Source: Myxococcus sp. RHSTA-1-4
GTDB taxonomy: Bacteria; Myxococcota; Myxococcia; Myxococcales; Myxococcaceae
Length of the DNA stretch: 64,000 bases
Assembly: GCF_020037125.1 (NCBI RefSeq)
Contig: NZ_JAIQDG010000011.1
Coordinates: forward strand, 124,001 to 188,000
Direction: 5' to 3'
A model generated the notes under the pieces. It did no database searches, had not been told where the DNA came from, and was given only the letters and a program-made list of their open reading frames with translations. The stretch's first letter is position 1. Each line of letters begins with the position of its first letter. This document shows, piece by piece, positions 34,943 to 47,438 of the stretch. Position numbers and translations under genes: made by a program.

Positions 34943-35656
34943 GTGCGTTCCTTCCAACGTGGTCCGCTGGACCTTCGCCCCGTCGTCCTCACCCCCAACG
35001 TCTCCCGCTACGCGGAGGGCTCCGTGCAGGTGGAGTTCGGCCACACCAAGGTGCTCGTCACCTGCTCCACCGAGGAGCGCGTGCCGCCGCACCTGATGGG
35101 CAAGGGCACCGGCTGGGTGACGGCCGAGTACGGCATGCTCCCCCGCGCCACGCACTCGCGAAACCAGCGCGAGTCCGCCAAGGGCAAGCAGACGGGCCGC
35201 ACCATGGAAATCCAGCGCCTCATCGGCCGCTCCCTGCGCGCGGCGGTGGACCTGGCCACCCTGGGGCCGCGCACCCTCACCCTGGACTGCGACGTGCTCC
35301 AGGCGGACGGCGGCACGCGCACCGCCTCCATCACCGGGGCCTACGTGGCGCTGGTGCTGGCGCTGCGCTCGCTCCAGAAGGCGGGCACCATCTCCAAGCT
35401 GCCCAAGCTGACGCCGCTGGCGGCCGTGTCCGTGGGCGTGGTGAACGGCGAGGTGCGCGTGGACCTGGACTACGACGAGGACTCCAGCGCGGACGTGGAC
35501 CTGAACCTCGTGGCCACTGCGGATGGCCGCATGGTGGAGCTGCAGGGGACGGCCGAGCACCAGCTCTTCGACCGCAAGACACTGGACGCCATGGTGGACG
35601 GCGGGCTGGCCGCGATTCAGCAGCTCATCGCCGCGCAGGCCAAGGTGCTGGGATGA
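34943..35656 (+). CDS. rph: Ribonuclease PH
   Basis: The 237-residue phosphorolytic exonuclease trims tRNA 3' ends. It has the N-terminal RGPLDLRPV, the basic [20 protein letters not shown] phosphate/tRNA region, and [22 protein letters not shown] start with AGGAG 7 bases upstream gives the standard length (238 in E. coli). The stop overlaps the rdgB start (ATGA), the common rph-rdgB pair. Confidence 0.95.
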   Translation: MRSFQRGPLDLRPVVLTPNVSRYAEGSVQVEFGHTKVLVTCSTEERVPPHLMGKGTGWVTAEYGMLPRATHSRNQRESAKGKQTGRTMEIQRLIGRSLRAAVDLATLGPRTLTLDCDVLQADGGTRTASITGAYVALVLALRSLQKAGTISKLPKLTPLAAVSVGVVNGEVRVDLDYDEDSSADVDLNLVATADGRMVELQGTAEHQLFDRKTLDAMVDGGLAAIQQLIAAQAKVLG

Positions 35657-36243
35657 CGGCGAAGCCCCGGCTGCTCTTCGCCACCACCAACAAGGGCAAG
35701 CTGCGCGAGCTGCGCGAGCTGGTGGGGGACGCGGTGGAGGTGGTGTCCCTGGCGGACCTGCCCCCGGTGCCCGAGCCGGTGGAGGACGGCGCCACCTTCG
35801 AGGAGAACGCGGTGAAGAAGGCCCGCGCCTATGCCGACGCCACCGGGCTGCCCACGCTGGCGGACGACTCCGGCCTCTGCGTGGACGCGCTGGGCGGCGA
35901 GCCCGGGGTGCACTCCGCTCGCTACGCGCCGGGGGATGACCGGGCCCGCTACGAGAAGCTGCTGGGCGCGCTGGCCGGTGTGCCGGACGACAAGCGCACC
36001 GCGTCCTTCCGGTGCGCGCTGGCGCTGGTGCGGCCCGGGGGCGAGGCGCGGGTGGAGGTGGGGCGGTGCGAGGGCCGCATCGGCCACGCCCCGCGCGGCA
36101 CCCACGGCTTCGGCTACGACCCCGTCTTCATCCTTTCGGACAGGGACCGGTCCATGGCGGAGCTGACGCCGGAGGAGAAGGCGGCGGTGTCGCACCGGGG
36201 GGCGGCCTTCCGGAAGATGCGGCCCCACCTGCTGGGACTTTAG
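35653..36243 (+). CDS. rdgB: XTP/dITP diphosphatase (RdgB/HAM1)
   Basis: The 196-residue enzyme removes dITP and XTP from the nucleotide pool. Motifs: [52 protein letters not shown] and GFGYDPVFI. It is coupled to rph by a 4-base overlap and precedes the tRNA cluster. Confidence 0.95.
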   Translation: MTAKPRLLFATTNKGKLRELRELVGDAVEVVSLADLPPVPEPVEDGATFEENAVKKARAYADATGLPTLADDSGLCVDALGGEPGVHSARYAPGDDRARYEKLLGALAGVPDDKRTASFRCALALVRPGGEARVEVGRCEGRIGHAPRGTHGFGYDPVFILSDRDRSMAELTPEEKAAVSHRGAAFRKMRPHLLGL

Positions 36244-36312
36244 GCGGGCCGTCAGGCACGTCGGCCTTGCGCGTCCGTTCGCAATGGTTCAACAATGCCG
36301 GACTCTACTTCT

Positions 36313-36389
<77 letters not shown>

Positions 36390-36423
36390 GAAGTAAAGCA
36401 GTTGGAAGCAGGCGGCCCGGCCA

Positions 36424-36500
36424 GCTCCAGTAGCTCAGCTGGATAGAGCACCGGCCTTCTAAGCCGGGGGTCGCAGGTTCGAGTCCTGCCTGGGGCGCCA
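36424..36500 (+). tRNA. tRNA-Arg (TCT)
   Basis: Acceptor GCTCCAG pairs with CTGGGGC. Anticodon stem CCGGC/GCCGG holds loop CTTCTAA with anticodon TCT, reading AGA. The T-loop is TTCGAGT and CCA is encoded at the end. Confidence 0.95.
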
Positions 36501-36592
36501 ACCTGCTTGCTGTGTCGGGAAAATTTGGGCCTTGAACGGCCCCGGTTTCCACGATAGGGAAGCCGCCGCTTCAACGCCGTACCCGCTGTAAC

Positions 36593-36667
36593 GGCGGCCA
36601 TAGCTCAACTGGTTAGAGCGCCGGACTGTGACTCCGGAGGTTACCGGTTCGATCCCGGTTGGCCGCC
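36593..36667 (+). tRNA. tRNA-His (GTG)
   Basis: Acceptor GCGGCCA pairs with TGGCCGC. An extra G at -1 (36593) faces C73 (36667), the His identity pair. Anticodon stem CCGGA/TCCGG holds loop CTGTGAC with anticodon GTG. Confidence 0.95.
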
Positions 36668-36691
36668 CACTTCTTCCCGCCCCGTTTCGCT

Positions 36692-36765
36692 GCGCTCGTA
36701 GCTCAACTGGATAGAGCACCGGGCTTCGAACCCGGGGGTTGGGGGTTCAAGTCCCTCCGAGCGCG
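36692..36765 (+). tRNA. tRNA-Arg (TCG)
   Basis: Acceptor GCGCTCG pairs with CGAGCGC. Anticodon stem CCGGG/CCCGG holds loop CTTCGAA with anticodon TCG, reading CGA. CCA is not encoded. Confidence 0.95.
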
Positions 36766-36800
36766 CTCCTCCTCTTCCCGAGTCGAGCGGCCGGAACGGA

Positions 36801-36832
36801 AAACGCCCCCGCCACTCCTCGCGGCGGGGGCG
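36801..36832 (-). terminator. Intrinsic terminator of the RecT-like gene
   Basis: A 10-bp perfect stem (CGCCCCCGCC/GGCGGGGGCG) with a 9-base loop is followed, on the minus strand, by TTTT. It lies 36 bases after the stop of the RecT-like gene and insulates it from the tRNA cluster. Confidence 0.75.
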
Positions 36833-36867
36833 CTCCCCTCACTTCCCTGGCTTCCGGACGGACGGGC

Positions 36868-38067
36868 TCAGGCGTCGTGGGCCGCGCCGCTGCCATTGCG
36901 CGCGCTGGCGGGGACGCGGCAGCGCAGCTCCGTCTCCGCCTCCAGCGCGGCCAGATTCTCACGCATCGCCTTGGCCCAGCGCGCCTTCGGCTGCTCCATC
37001 AGCTTCTCGTTGGCCATGTCGATGGTCTCACTCAGCTCCTCGTCGGAGAGCTCGGAGGCCGTCCGCCCCTTGTAGGGGCCGAACGCCACCACCACGGCGC
37101 TCGGCTTCGGGCGCGGCGCCGCCACCGCCTCCACCACGACTTCCTTCTCCGCCGCGGGCTCCGGGGCCCGGACGCTCTTCCCGCCGGGGGCGCTGGCGGG
37201 CTCGGTCTCCACCGCCACCTCCCGCGCGGGAGCGGGGGGCACCGGCATGTCCACGTTGAGCGGTTGCGCCGAGGCCCGGGGCCTCTCCTCCTGGGCCGGA
37301 GGGGCCGGAGGCGTGGGCGCCAGCGTGGGGAAGGACGCCTTCACCGGGCCGGGCTTCGCGCCCAGCACCTCGTAGGGGCCGCCGCCGTGGCCAGGCTCCT
37401 CGTGCGGTTGCTGCGGCTCGTAGTCCTCGGCGGGCATCTCCTCGCGCACGTACAGGCCGCCGAAGGCCTCCGGGTACGCCTTGCGCAGGGCCGCCACGCG
37501 CGCGCACTTCTCAATCATCGTCGTGGGAATCTTGGCCCACAGCGGCGTCTGCTGGACGTAGCCGCTGAAGTCCAGCCACACCACCACCGGCAGCTTGCCG
37601 TCGCGCACCACGCGCGCCCAGGCGCCCACCAGCGCGCCCTTGCGCTTGGCCGGGTTGAAGCGGTGCACCACCTCGCCCTTGCCCTGGTCCACGATGATTT
37701 CGTCCTCGGCGAATACGGCGGACGCCTGGATGCCCCGGAAGTCCGGAAAGCGCTCCGCCCGGGCGAGCATGCCCGCCTCGGAGGGCTGGAACTCGTACTT
37801 CGTCACCCAGTTGGGCCGCTCGCGGTTGCCGGCGTTCTGCCGGCGCGCCACGCAGAAGGCCTCCTTGAGCAGGGGGTCCAGTCCGCTGCGCTTGCACTGC
37901 TCGATGAAGAGGGCGAACTCGTCGTCGCTGATGCCCTTGGGGCAGATGGTGCGCTTGACCAGTTCCACGCGCTCCCGGCTCCAGCCGCCCTGCTGGGGGC
38001 CCTGGGCCGTCGCCGCGCCGTCCGCCTTCTGGTGGGTGTTGGCTTCCGTCACTGTCGTCTCCTGCAT
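36868..38067 (-). CDS. RecT/Bet-family single-strand annealing protein with C-terminal extension
   Basis: The 399-residue protein has a RecT/Bet core at about residues 30-212: a helical start RERVELVKRTICPKGISDDE, FIEQCKRSGLDPLLKEAFCV, then WVTKYEFQ, VVWLDFSGYVQ and the signature MIEKCARVAALRKAYPEAFGGLY. Phage proteins of this family anneal complementary single strands, usually beside an exonuclease. A 120-residue Pro/Ala/Glu linker follows, then a C-terminal domain with FGPYKGRTASELSDEEL, similar to short modules in exonuclease-related proteins. No prophage genes are nearby and the base composition matches the chromosome, so it looks domesticated. The ATG at 38067 has an AAGGA site. Confidence 0.85.
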   Translation of the reverse strand: MQETTVTEANTHQKADGAATAQGPQQGGWSRERVELVKRTICPKGISDDEFALFIEQCKRSGLDPLLKEAFCVARRQNAGNRERPNWVTKYEFQPSEAGMLARAERFPDFRGIQASAVFAEDEIIVDQGKGEVVHRFNPAKRKGALVGAWARVVRDGKLPVVVWLDFSGYVQQTPLWAKIPTTMIEKCARVAALRKAYPEAFGGLYVREEMPAEDYEPQQPHEEPGHGGGPYEVLGAKPGPVKASFPTLAPTPPAPPAQEERPRASAQPLNVDMPVPPAPAREVAVETEPASAPGGKSVRAPEPAAEKEVVVEAVAAPRPKPSAVVVAFGPYKGRTASELSDEELSETIDMANEKLMEQPKARWAKAMRENLAALEAETELRCRVPASARNGSGAAHDA

Positions 38068-38083
38068 ACGTCCTTCGCGAAAA

Positions 38084-38106
38084 GGGCGGACGACCTCCGT
38101 CCGCCC
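38084..38106 (-). promoter_or_regulatory. Hairpin in the leader of the RecT-like gene
   Basis: An 8-bp perfect inverted repeat (GGGCGGAC/GTCCGCCC) with a 7-base loop ends 17 bases upstream of the start codon. It could be an operator or a structure limiting ribosome access. Confidence 0.4.
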
Positions 38107-38386
38107 GCCTGGGTGCCGCGGCGGCGCACCCTCATGCGGCATGAGTGCCCACGAATCCCTTCGCCCGCCTCGTGTCCCGGAGTGCGGCTTACGCTCCACG
38201 CACAGTGGAGCCGGGACGAAAAGCGTGCCGTGGCCCTGTTGAACATCCGTGGGGGGCGCCTGCTTCACCCGCGCGTGGAGCCGTTCCGGGGGCTGGCCGC
38301 CGGGCGGGCGGACCGGCGTCAGGCGCCGGCCTGCGCGGGCGTCACAGCTTCGTGGGCGGGAATGAAGGGGGGCCCGAAAATACTTT

Positions 38387-38415
38387 TTGACAGCACGGGC
38401 GGGCTTCTGTAGTTA
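38387..38415 (+). promoter_or_regulatory. Sigma-A-type promoter for tRNA-Lys/tRNA-Leu
   Basis: A consensus TTGACA is followed after 17 bases by TAGTTA. It ends 46 bases before tRNA-Lys and faces the same way. Confidence 0.7.
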
Positions 38416-38461
38416 CCGCCGCCACCTGGACGTCGCGCTGGCGACGGACCGGGGCAGTGCC

Positions 38462-38534
38462 GGGAGCGTAGCTCAATTGGCAGAGCAATGGACTCTTAAT
38501 CCATAGGTTGTGGGTTCGATTCCCTCCGCTCTCA
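38462..38534 (+). tRNA. tRNA-Lys (CTT)
   Basis: Acceptor GGGAGCG pairs with CGCTCTC (one G-T). Anticodon stem ATGGA/TCCAT holds loop CTCTTAA with anticodon CTT. The T-loop is TTCGATT. Confidence 0.95.
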
Positions 38535-38636
38535 CTCCGGGGCTCCTCCAGAAATGGAGGGGCCCCGTTTCTTTTTCCGGGCTCTGCCGTCCACCGGACG
38601 TTTCGCGGTAAGACGGTACGCGGCGTCGGCGCACCC

Positions 38637-38718
38637 GGGCGGGTGGCGAAACTGGTAGACGCGCCAGACTTAGGATCTGGTACCGCAAGGTGTGAGGGTT
38701 CGAGTCCCTCCTCGCCCA
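38637..38718 (+). tRNA. tRNA-Leu (TAG)
   Basis: Acceptor GGGCGGG pairs with CTCGCCC. Anticodon stem CCAGA/TCTGG holds loop CTTAGGA with anticodon TAG. A long variable arm (TACCGCAAGGTGT region) is typical of class II tRNA. Confidence 0.95.
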
Positions 38719-38725
38719 TTTCGCG

Positions 38726-38754
38726 TTGACCCGCTCGTGCCTATCCCCTAAAGG
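38726..38754 (+). promoter_or_regulatory. Sigma-A-type promoter for tig
   Basis: TTGACC and TAAAGG are 17 bases apart, between tRNA-Leu and the trigger factor gene. Confidence 0.5.
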
Positions 38755-38817
38755 CGCACGTCCCACTTTTCTTCGCGCCGTCCGGGACGTGTGTCCGAGG
38801 CGGCGAGCGAGGCCCGC

Positions 38818-40095
38818 ATGAAGGTCCAGGTCGAGGAGCTCTCTCCCATCGAGAAGAAGCTCTCCATCGAGGTCGAGAACTCCCGCGTGGCGGAGGAGCT
38901 CAACCGCGCGTACTCCAGGCTCGGCCAGCAGGTCCGGCTGCCTGGCTTCCGTCAGGGCAAGGTGCCCCGCCGCATCCTGGAGCAGCGCTTCCGCGACCAG
39001 GTCGAGGACGAGGTCATCCAGCGCGTCGTCCAGTCCGCGTACGTGGAGGCCATCCGCGAGCACAAGGTGGACGTCGTCGCCAATCCCCAGGTGACCAACT
39101 CCGGCCTCAAGGCGGACGCTCCCTTCACCTTCGAGGCGCGGGTGGAGGTGAAGCCCAGGGTGGAGCCGAAGGACTACCAGGAGCTGCCCCTGGCGAAGTC
39201 CGACACCACCATCACCGACGAGCAGATCAACGAGCAGCTCGAGCGCATGCGCAGCTCGCTCGGCCGTCTGGAGCCCGTGGCGGACCGCGACACCGCGGCC
39301 TCCGGCGACTACGTCACCGTGGACTTCGAGGCCACCGTGGACGGCCAGCCGTTCACCGGCAGCAAGGCCCAGGGCATCAGCGTCCAGGTGGCCCCCGGTG
39401 AGCTGGTCGAGTCCAAGATTGCCGCCCTGGAGGGCGTGAAGGTGGGCGAGTCCAAGGACATCGACTACGCCTTCCCCCAGGACTACCGGGTGGAGGAGGT
39501 GCGCGGGAAGACGGCGCGCTTCCACATCACCGTCAAGGAGCTGAAGAAGGAAATCGTCCCCGAGCTCAACGACGAGTTCGCCAAGGAGACGGGCATCGCC
39601 CAGTCGCTGGACGAACTGCGCGGCAAGATGCGCACCGACATGGAGCGGGCGAAGAAGGCCCAGGTGGAGGGCGAGGAGCGCGAGGCCCTGATGAAGGCCC
39701 TCATCGAGCGCAACGCGTTCGAGGTGCCCCGCGCCATGGTGGAGCGCGCCATGGACTCCATGCTGCGCGGCGCCCTGCAGCAGCTCCAGCGCCAGGGCGT
39801 GGACCCCAGCCGCCTCAACCTGGACTTCAACCGCCTGCGCGAGGACATGCGCGAGAAGGCCCTCCAGGAGGTGAAGGGCACGCTGCTGTTCGAGGCCATC
39901 GCCCAGAAGGAGGGCATCCAGGCCTCCGACGCGGACGTGGACGCCCGGATTGAGCAGCTCGCCAACGAGGCCGGCCAGCCCGTGGCCGCGGTGCAGCGCT
40001 ACTTCAAGGGTCCGGACGAGCGCCTCGGGTTGTCTCTCCGACTGAGGGAGGAAAAGACGATTGAATTCCTGAGGAGCCGGGCGAAGTATTCGTGA
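38818..40095 (+). CDS. tig: Trigger factor
   Basis: The 425-residue ribosome-bound chaperone and prolyl isomerase has the ribosome-docking signature GFRQGKVPR at about residues 44-52. A PPIase domain follows at about 150-245 ([17 protein letters not shown]), then a long helical C-terminal domain. Length is standard (432 in E. coli). A GTG at 38791 would add nine residues; the ATG giving [10 protein letters not shown] is preferred because it matches the family start. It leads the tig-clpP-clpX order seen in many bacteria. Confidence 0.95.
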   Translation: MKVQVEELSPIEKKLSIEVENSRVAEELNRAYSRLGQQVRLPGFRQGKVPRRILEQRFRDQVEDEVIQRVVQSAYVEAIREHKVDVVANPQVTNSGLKADAPFTFEARVEVKPRVEPKDYQELPLAKSDTTITDEQINEQLERMRSSLGRLEPVADRDTAASGDYVTVDFEATVDGQPFTGSKAQGISVQVAPGELVESKIAALEGVKVGESKDIDYAFPQDYRVEEVRGKTARFHITVKELKKEIVPELNDEFAKETGIAQSLDELRGKMRTDMERAKKAQVEGEEREALMKALIERNAFEVPRAMVERAMDSMLRGALQQLQRQGVDPSRLNLDFNRLREDMREKALQEVKGTLLFEAIAQKEGIQASDADVDARIEQLANEAGQPVAAVQRYFKGPDERLGLSLRLREEKTIEFLRSRAKYS

Positions 40096-40135
40096 GGTTC
40101 ATCTTCCGAGCTTCCGGTTCCTCCTAGAGGTCGAC

Positions 40136-40756
40136 ATGCCCTTCATGCCCGTTCCCTACGTCATCGAGCAGACCCACCGCGGTGAGCGCTCGTACGACAT
40201 CTACAGCCGGCTCCTGAAGGACCGCATCGTCATGCTGGGCACCGAAATCGACGATGACGTGGCCAACGTCATCGTCGCCCAGCTCCTCTTCCTGGAGTCG
40301 GAGGACCCGGACAAGGACATCAACCTCTACGTCAACTCGCCCGGTGGCTCCGTGACGGCGGGCCTCGCCATCTACGACACCATGCAGTACCTGAAGTGTC
40401 CGGTGTCCACCATCTGCGTGGGGCAGGCGGCCTCCATGGGGGCCGTCCTCCTGCTCGCCGGGGCGAAGGGCAAGCGCTACTCGCTGCCCTCCAGCCGCAT
40501 CATGATTCACCAGCCGCTCGGCGGTGTGCGCGGCCAGGCCACGGACATCGAAATCCAGGCCAAGGAAATCCTCCGGATGAAGGCGAAGCTCAACGAGCTC
40601 ATCGTCAAGCACACCGGGCAGTCCATCGAGCGGGTCGAGAAGGACACGGATCGCGACTACTTCATGGGCGCGACCGAGGCGAAGGCCTACGGCATCATCG
40701 ACGAAATCCAGAGCCCCCGGAAGGTCGTGGGGCTGGGCAAGGAAGAGAAGAAGTAG
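40136..40756 (+). CDS. clpP: ATP-dependent Clp protease proteolytic subunit
   Basis: The 206-residue serine protease forms the tetradecameric chamber served by ClpX. The nucleophile is in [11 protein letters not shown], the His in MIHQPLGG, and the Asp is in the C-terminal DTDRDYFM region. The N-terminal propeptide is short. It lies 40 bases after tig. Confidence 0.97.
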   Translation: MPFMPVPYVIEQTHRGERSYDIYSRLLKDRIVMLGTEIDDDVANVIVAQLLFLESEDPDKDINLYVNSPGGSVTAGLAIYDTMQYLKCPVSTICVGQAASMGAVLLLAGAKGKRYSLPSSRIMIHQPLGGVRGQATDIEIQAKEILRMKAKLNELIVKHTGQSIERVEKDTDRDYFMGATEAKAYGIIDEIQSPRKVVGLGKEEKK

Positions 40757-40878
40757 TCGGGTTTCCGGGGCCCCGGGGCCTCGGTTGGCGGCCGGAGTCG
40801 CGGGAATTCGCACCCGCGGCTCCGGCTTTCTGCTTTCTGCGTCGTGAGGGCCCCCCTGTTAAGTACCTGGAAGGCGCG

Positions 40879-40908
40879 TGGACGTTCCGGACAGGGGCTG
40901 ACTAGATT
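40879..40908 (+). promoter_or_regulatory. Possible promoter for clpX
   Basis: TGGACG (4 of 6 to consensus) and TAGATT are 18 bases apart in the 218-base gap between clpP and clpX. The gap suggests separate expression of clpX. Confidence 0.35.
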
Positions 40909-40974
40909 GGACCAGAGGCAGGGGTAGGGGCGTTTACCAGGCGTGGGGCCTTTTCGGGCGCAGCGAGGGATTCA

Positions 40975-42252
<1,278 letters not shown>

Positions 42253-42430
42253 GGCCACCGCCCGCCCCGCCCCGAGCGGGGCCTGGGGCGGATGGAGTGT
42301 TGACGGGGCGCGTCACGGAGCCATGAGCAGGCTCCGGCGCGCCCCGCGCGTTGGGAGGGGAGCGAGCCTTGCCGCCCCACCGCACTTTTTGTGGGACGGC
42401 CGGGGCCCTTTCTGTATGTGCTGGGCCCCC

Positions 42431-44626
42431 ATGAGAAAGCTGCTCGTCCCAGCCCTGCTGTCCCTCGCCGCGTGCGCCACCCCGAAGGAGGCGGCGCGGG
42501 AGGAGCTTCCGGCGTCCGCGTCCGCGGCGCCTCCCCAACCACAGGAGTCCTCGCGAATGGTTTACCCGGCGACCCGGGCGGAGCAGGTGGTGGACACGCT
42601 TCACGGCGTGCAGGTGGCGGACCCGTACCGCTGGCTGGAGCAGGAGAAGGCCCCCGAGGTCCAGGAGTGGATGAAGGCGCAGGACGCGCTGGCGCGCGGG
42701 CAGCTGGCGAAGATGCCGGGCCGCGACGCGCTCGTGCGGCGCTTCACGGAGCTGTTCTACGTGGACTCCATCTCCCCGCCGGCCCGCCGGGGCGGCCGGT
42801 ACTTCTACATCCGCACCCACAAGGACAAGGAGAAGGCCGTCCTCTACTGGCGCGAGGGTGAGAAGGGCGCGGAGAAGGTGTTGCTGGACCCGAACACCTG
42901 GAGCAAGGACGGCACCGTGTCCATGGGGACGTGGGCGCCGTCGTGGGACGGCAAGAAGCTCGTCTTCGCCCAGAAGCCCAACGCCGCGGACGAGGCGGTG
43001 CTGCACGTCATGGACGTGGACTCCGGCGAGTGGTCCAAGGTGGACGTCATCGAGGGCGCCAAGTACGCCTCGCCCCGGTGGACGCCGGACAGCAAGGGCT
43101 TCTACTACGAGTGGCTGCCCACGGACCCCAGCATCCCCGTGGACGCGCGGCCGGGCTACACCACCATCCGCTTCCACAAGCTGGGCACGGACCCGAAGGA
43201 CGACGCGCTGGTGCACCCGCGCACCGGGGACCCCACCACCTTCCTCCAGTCCGACTTGAGCCGGGACGGCAGGTACCTCTTCGTCTACGTCATCCGCGGC
43301 TGGAGCGAGAACGACGTCTACTGGAAGCGGCCGGGTGAGAAGGACTTCCGCCTGCTGGTGAAGGGCCAGGGCGCGAAGTACAGCGTCAACGCGTGGAAGG
43401 ACCGCTTCTACGTCACCACGGACGAGGGCGCTCCGCGCCAGCGTGTCTTCGAGGTGGACCCGGCGAAGCCCGAGCGCGCCGCGTGGAAGGAAATCGTCCC
43501 CGAGGACAAGGTGGCCTCGCTCCAGGGCGTCAACATCGTCGGCGGGCACCTGGCGCTGGAGTACCTCAAGGACGCCACCACCGAGGTGCGCGTGGCCACG
43601 CTGAAGGGCCAGCCCGTGCGCACCGTGCCGCTTCCGAGCGTGGGCGCCGCCTCCAACCTGGTGGGTCTGGAGGACGAGGACGAGGCGTACTTCGTCTTCA
43701 CCTCCTTCACCACGCCGCGGCTCGTCTTCAAGACGTCCGTCGCCAGCGGGAAGACGGAGGAGTGGGCCCGGGTGGAGCTGCCCATGGACCCGTCCCTGTA
43801 CACGACACAGCAGGTCTTCTACACGTCGAAGGACGGCACGCGGGTGCCCATGTTCCTGGTGCACCGCAAGGACCTGAAGCGCGACGGCGCCGCGCCCACG
43901 CTGCTGTACGGGTACGGCGGCTTCAACGTGAGCATGGAGCCCGTCTTCCGGGGGAGCATCCTGCCCTGGCTGGACGCCGGCGGCGTCTACGCGGTGGCCA
44001 ACCTGCGCGGCGGTGGTGAGTACGGGAAGGACTGGCACGAGGCCGGCCGCCTGCACCGCAAGCAGAACGTCTTCGACGACTTCCACGCGGCGGCCGAGTA
44101 CCTCGTCCGCGAGAAGTACACCCAGCCCCGGCGGCTGGCCATCCACGGCGGCAGCAACGGCGGCCTGCTGGTGGGCGCGGCCATGACGCAGCGCCCGGAG
44201 CTGTACGGCGCGGTGGTGTGCGCCGTGCCCCTGCTGGACATGGTGCGCTACCACCTCTTCGGCAGCGGCCGGACGTGGATTCCGGAGTACGGCTCGGCGG
44301 AGAAGGGCGAGGACTTCCCGACGCTGCACGCCTACTCGCCCTACCACCGCGTGCGGGCGGACGTGCGCTACCCCGCGCTGCTGATGATGTCCGCGGACCA
44401 CGACGACCGCGTGGACCCCATGCACGCCCGCAAGTTCGTGGCGGCCATGCAGAACGCGCCTGGCAACCCCTCACCCGTGCTGCTGCGCATCGAAATGAAC
44501 GCCGGTCATGGTGGCGCGGACCAGGTGGCCAAGAATATTGAGTCCAGCGCGGACCTGTACGCGTTCCTCTTCCAGACGCTGGAGGTGGAGATGCGCCAGG
44601 GTGGGGTGGCGGCGCAGGGCCGCTGA
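42431..44626 (+). CDS. Prolyl oligopeptidase (S9A) lipoprotein
   Basis: The 731-residue precursor has a signal with lipobox SLAAC, so the enzyme is probably lipid-anchored in the periplasm or outer membrane. A seven-bladed beta-propeller (residues about 110-450) covers an alpha/beta-hydrolase domain with Ser575 in GGSNGGLL, Asp in SADHDDRV, and His693 in NAGHGG. Prolyl endopeptidases cut after Pro in short peptides. The gene sits between clpX and lon, though its location in the cell differs from theirs. The start at 42431 gives the signal; a longer frame does not. Confidence 0.92.
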   Translation: MRKLLVPALLSLAACATPKEAAREELPASASAAPPQPQESSRMVYPATRAEQVVDTLHGVQVADPYRWLEQEKAPEVQEWMKAQDALARGQLAKMPGRDALVRRFTELFYVDSISPPARRGGRYFYIRTHKDKEKAVLYWREGEKGAEKVLLDPNTWSKDGTVSMGTWAPSWDGKKLVFAQKPNAADEAVLHVMDVDSGEWSKVDVIEGAKYASPRWTPDSKGFYYEWLPTDPSIPVDARPGYTTIRFHKLGTDPKDDALVHPRTGDPTTFLQSDLSRDGRYLFVYVIRGWSENDVYWKRPGEKDFRLLVKGQGAKYSVNAWKDRFYVTTDEGAPRQRVFEVDPAKPERAAWKEIVPEDKVASLQGVNIVGGHLALEYLKDATTEVRVATLKGQPVRTVPLPSVGAASNLVGLEDEDEAYFVFTSFTTPRLVFKTSVASGKTEEWARVELPMDPSLYTTQQVFYTSKDGTRVPMFLVHRKDLKRDGAAPTLLYGYGGFNVSMEPVFRGSILPWLDAGGVYAVANLRGGGEYGKDWHEAGRLHRKQNVFDDFHAAAEYLVREKYTQPRRLAIHGGSNGGLLVGAAMTQRPELYGAVVCAVPLLDMVRYHLFGSGRTWIPEYGSAEKGEDFPTLHAYSPYHRVRADVRYPALLMMSADHDDRVDPMHARKFVAAMQNAPGNPSPVLLRIEMNAGHGGADQVAKNIESSADLYAFLFQTLEVEMRQGGVAAQGR

Positions 44627-44678
44627 CACCCCGGGCGGACACCCGAGTGAGCCAGGGGTGTTCCCTTGATGGCACGAG

Positions 44679-44709
44679 GCCGTTCCCCAATCTTGTCCCG
44701 GGGAACGGC
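44679..44709. promoter_or_regulatory. 10-bp perfect inverted repeat upstream of lon
   Basis: GCCGTTCCCC and GGGGAACGGC are separated by 11 bases. It lies 50 bases after the peptidase stop and 115 before the lon start. It may be a terminator for the first (no U-run follows) or an operator for lon. It is not CIRCE-like. Confidence 0.45.
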
Positions 44710-44824
44710 TCGCGAAATCGCCGTGTTATAGACGTGCTTCACCCCGTGTGCGCGCCTGCCGGGCGGGCGGACGGGCAACTCTTCAATGGCCTGCTGTCAA
44801 GGTGGGCCTGCAGGTGGCGGATAC

Positions 44825-47284
<2,460 letters not shown>

Positions 47285-47311
47285 CTTCCGGGCGTGCCCC
47301 GCTGAAATGAA

Positions 47312-47337
47312 GGCTCCCTCCCCGGACGGGGAGGGGC
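47312..47337 (+). terminator. Hairpin after lon
   Basis: An 8-bp stem CCCTCCCC/GGGGAGGG around a GGAC loop lies 30 bases after the lon stop. A second, stronger terminator follows at 47351. Confidence 0.55.
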
Positions 47338-47350
47338 CACCGAGCTGACG

Positions 47351-47403
47351 AGAAGCCAGGATGCCGGACGACCGAGGTCGCCGGGGTCCTGGCTTCTCCT
47401 TTT
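47351..47403 (+). terminator. Intrinsic terminator between lon and the transporter operon
   Basis: An 11-bp perfect stem AGAAGCCAGGA/TCCTGGCTTCT, with further pairing inside, is followed by CCTTTT. It makes a start for the next gene at 47361 unlikely, because that ATG lies in the stem-loop. Confidence 0.8.
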
Positions 47404-47438
47404 CGGGGGTGGCGCGCTTCGGGGTACAACGCGGTCCG

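Noticed and set aside
36459..36719. Minus-strand open frame across the tRNA cluster
   Set aside because: It reads antisense through tRNA genes, a well-known source of false proteins.
47361..47438. Longer start for the transporter binding protein
   Set aside because: The ATG at 47361 lies inside a strong terminator stem-loop, and the signal peptide starts with the GTG at 47439.
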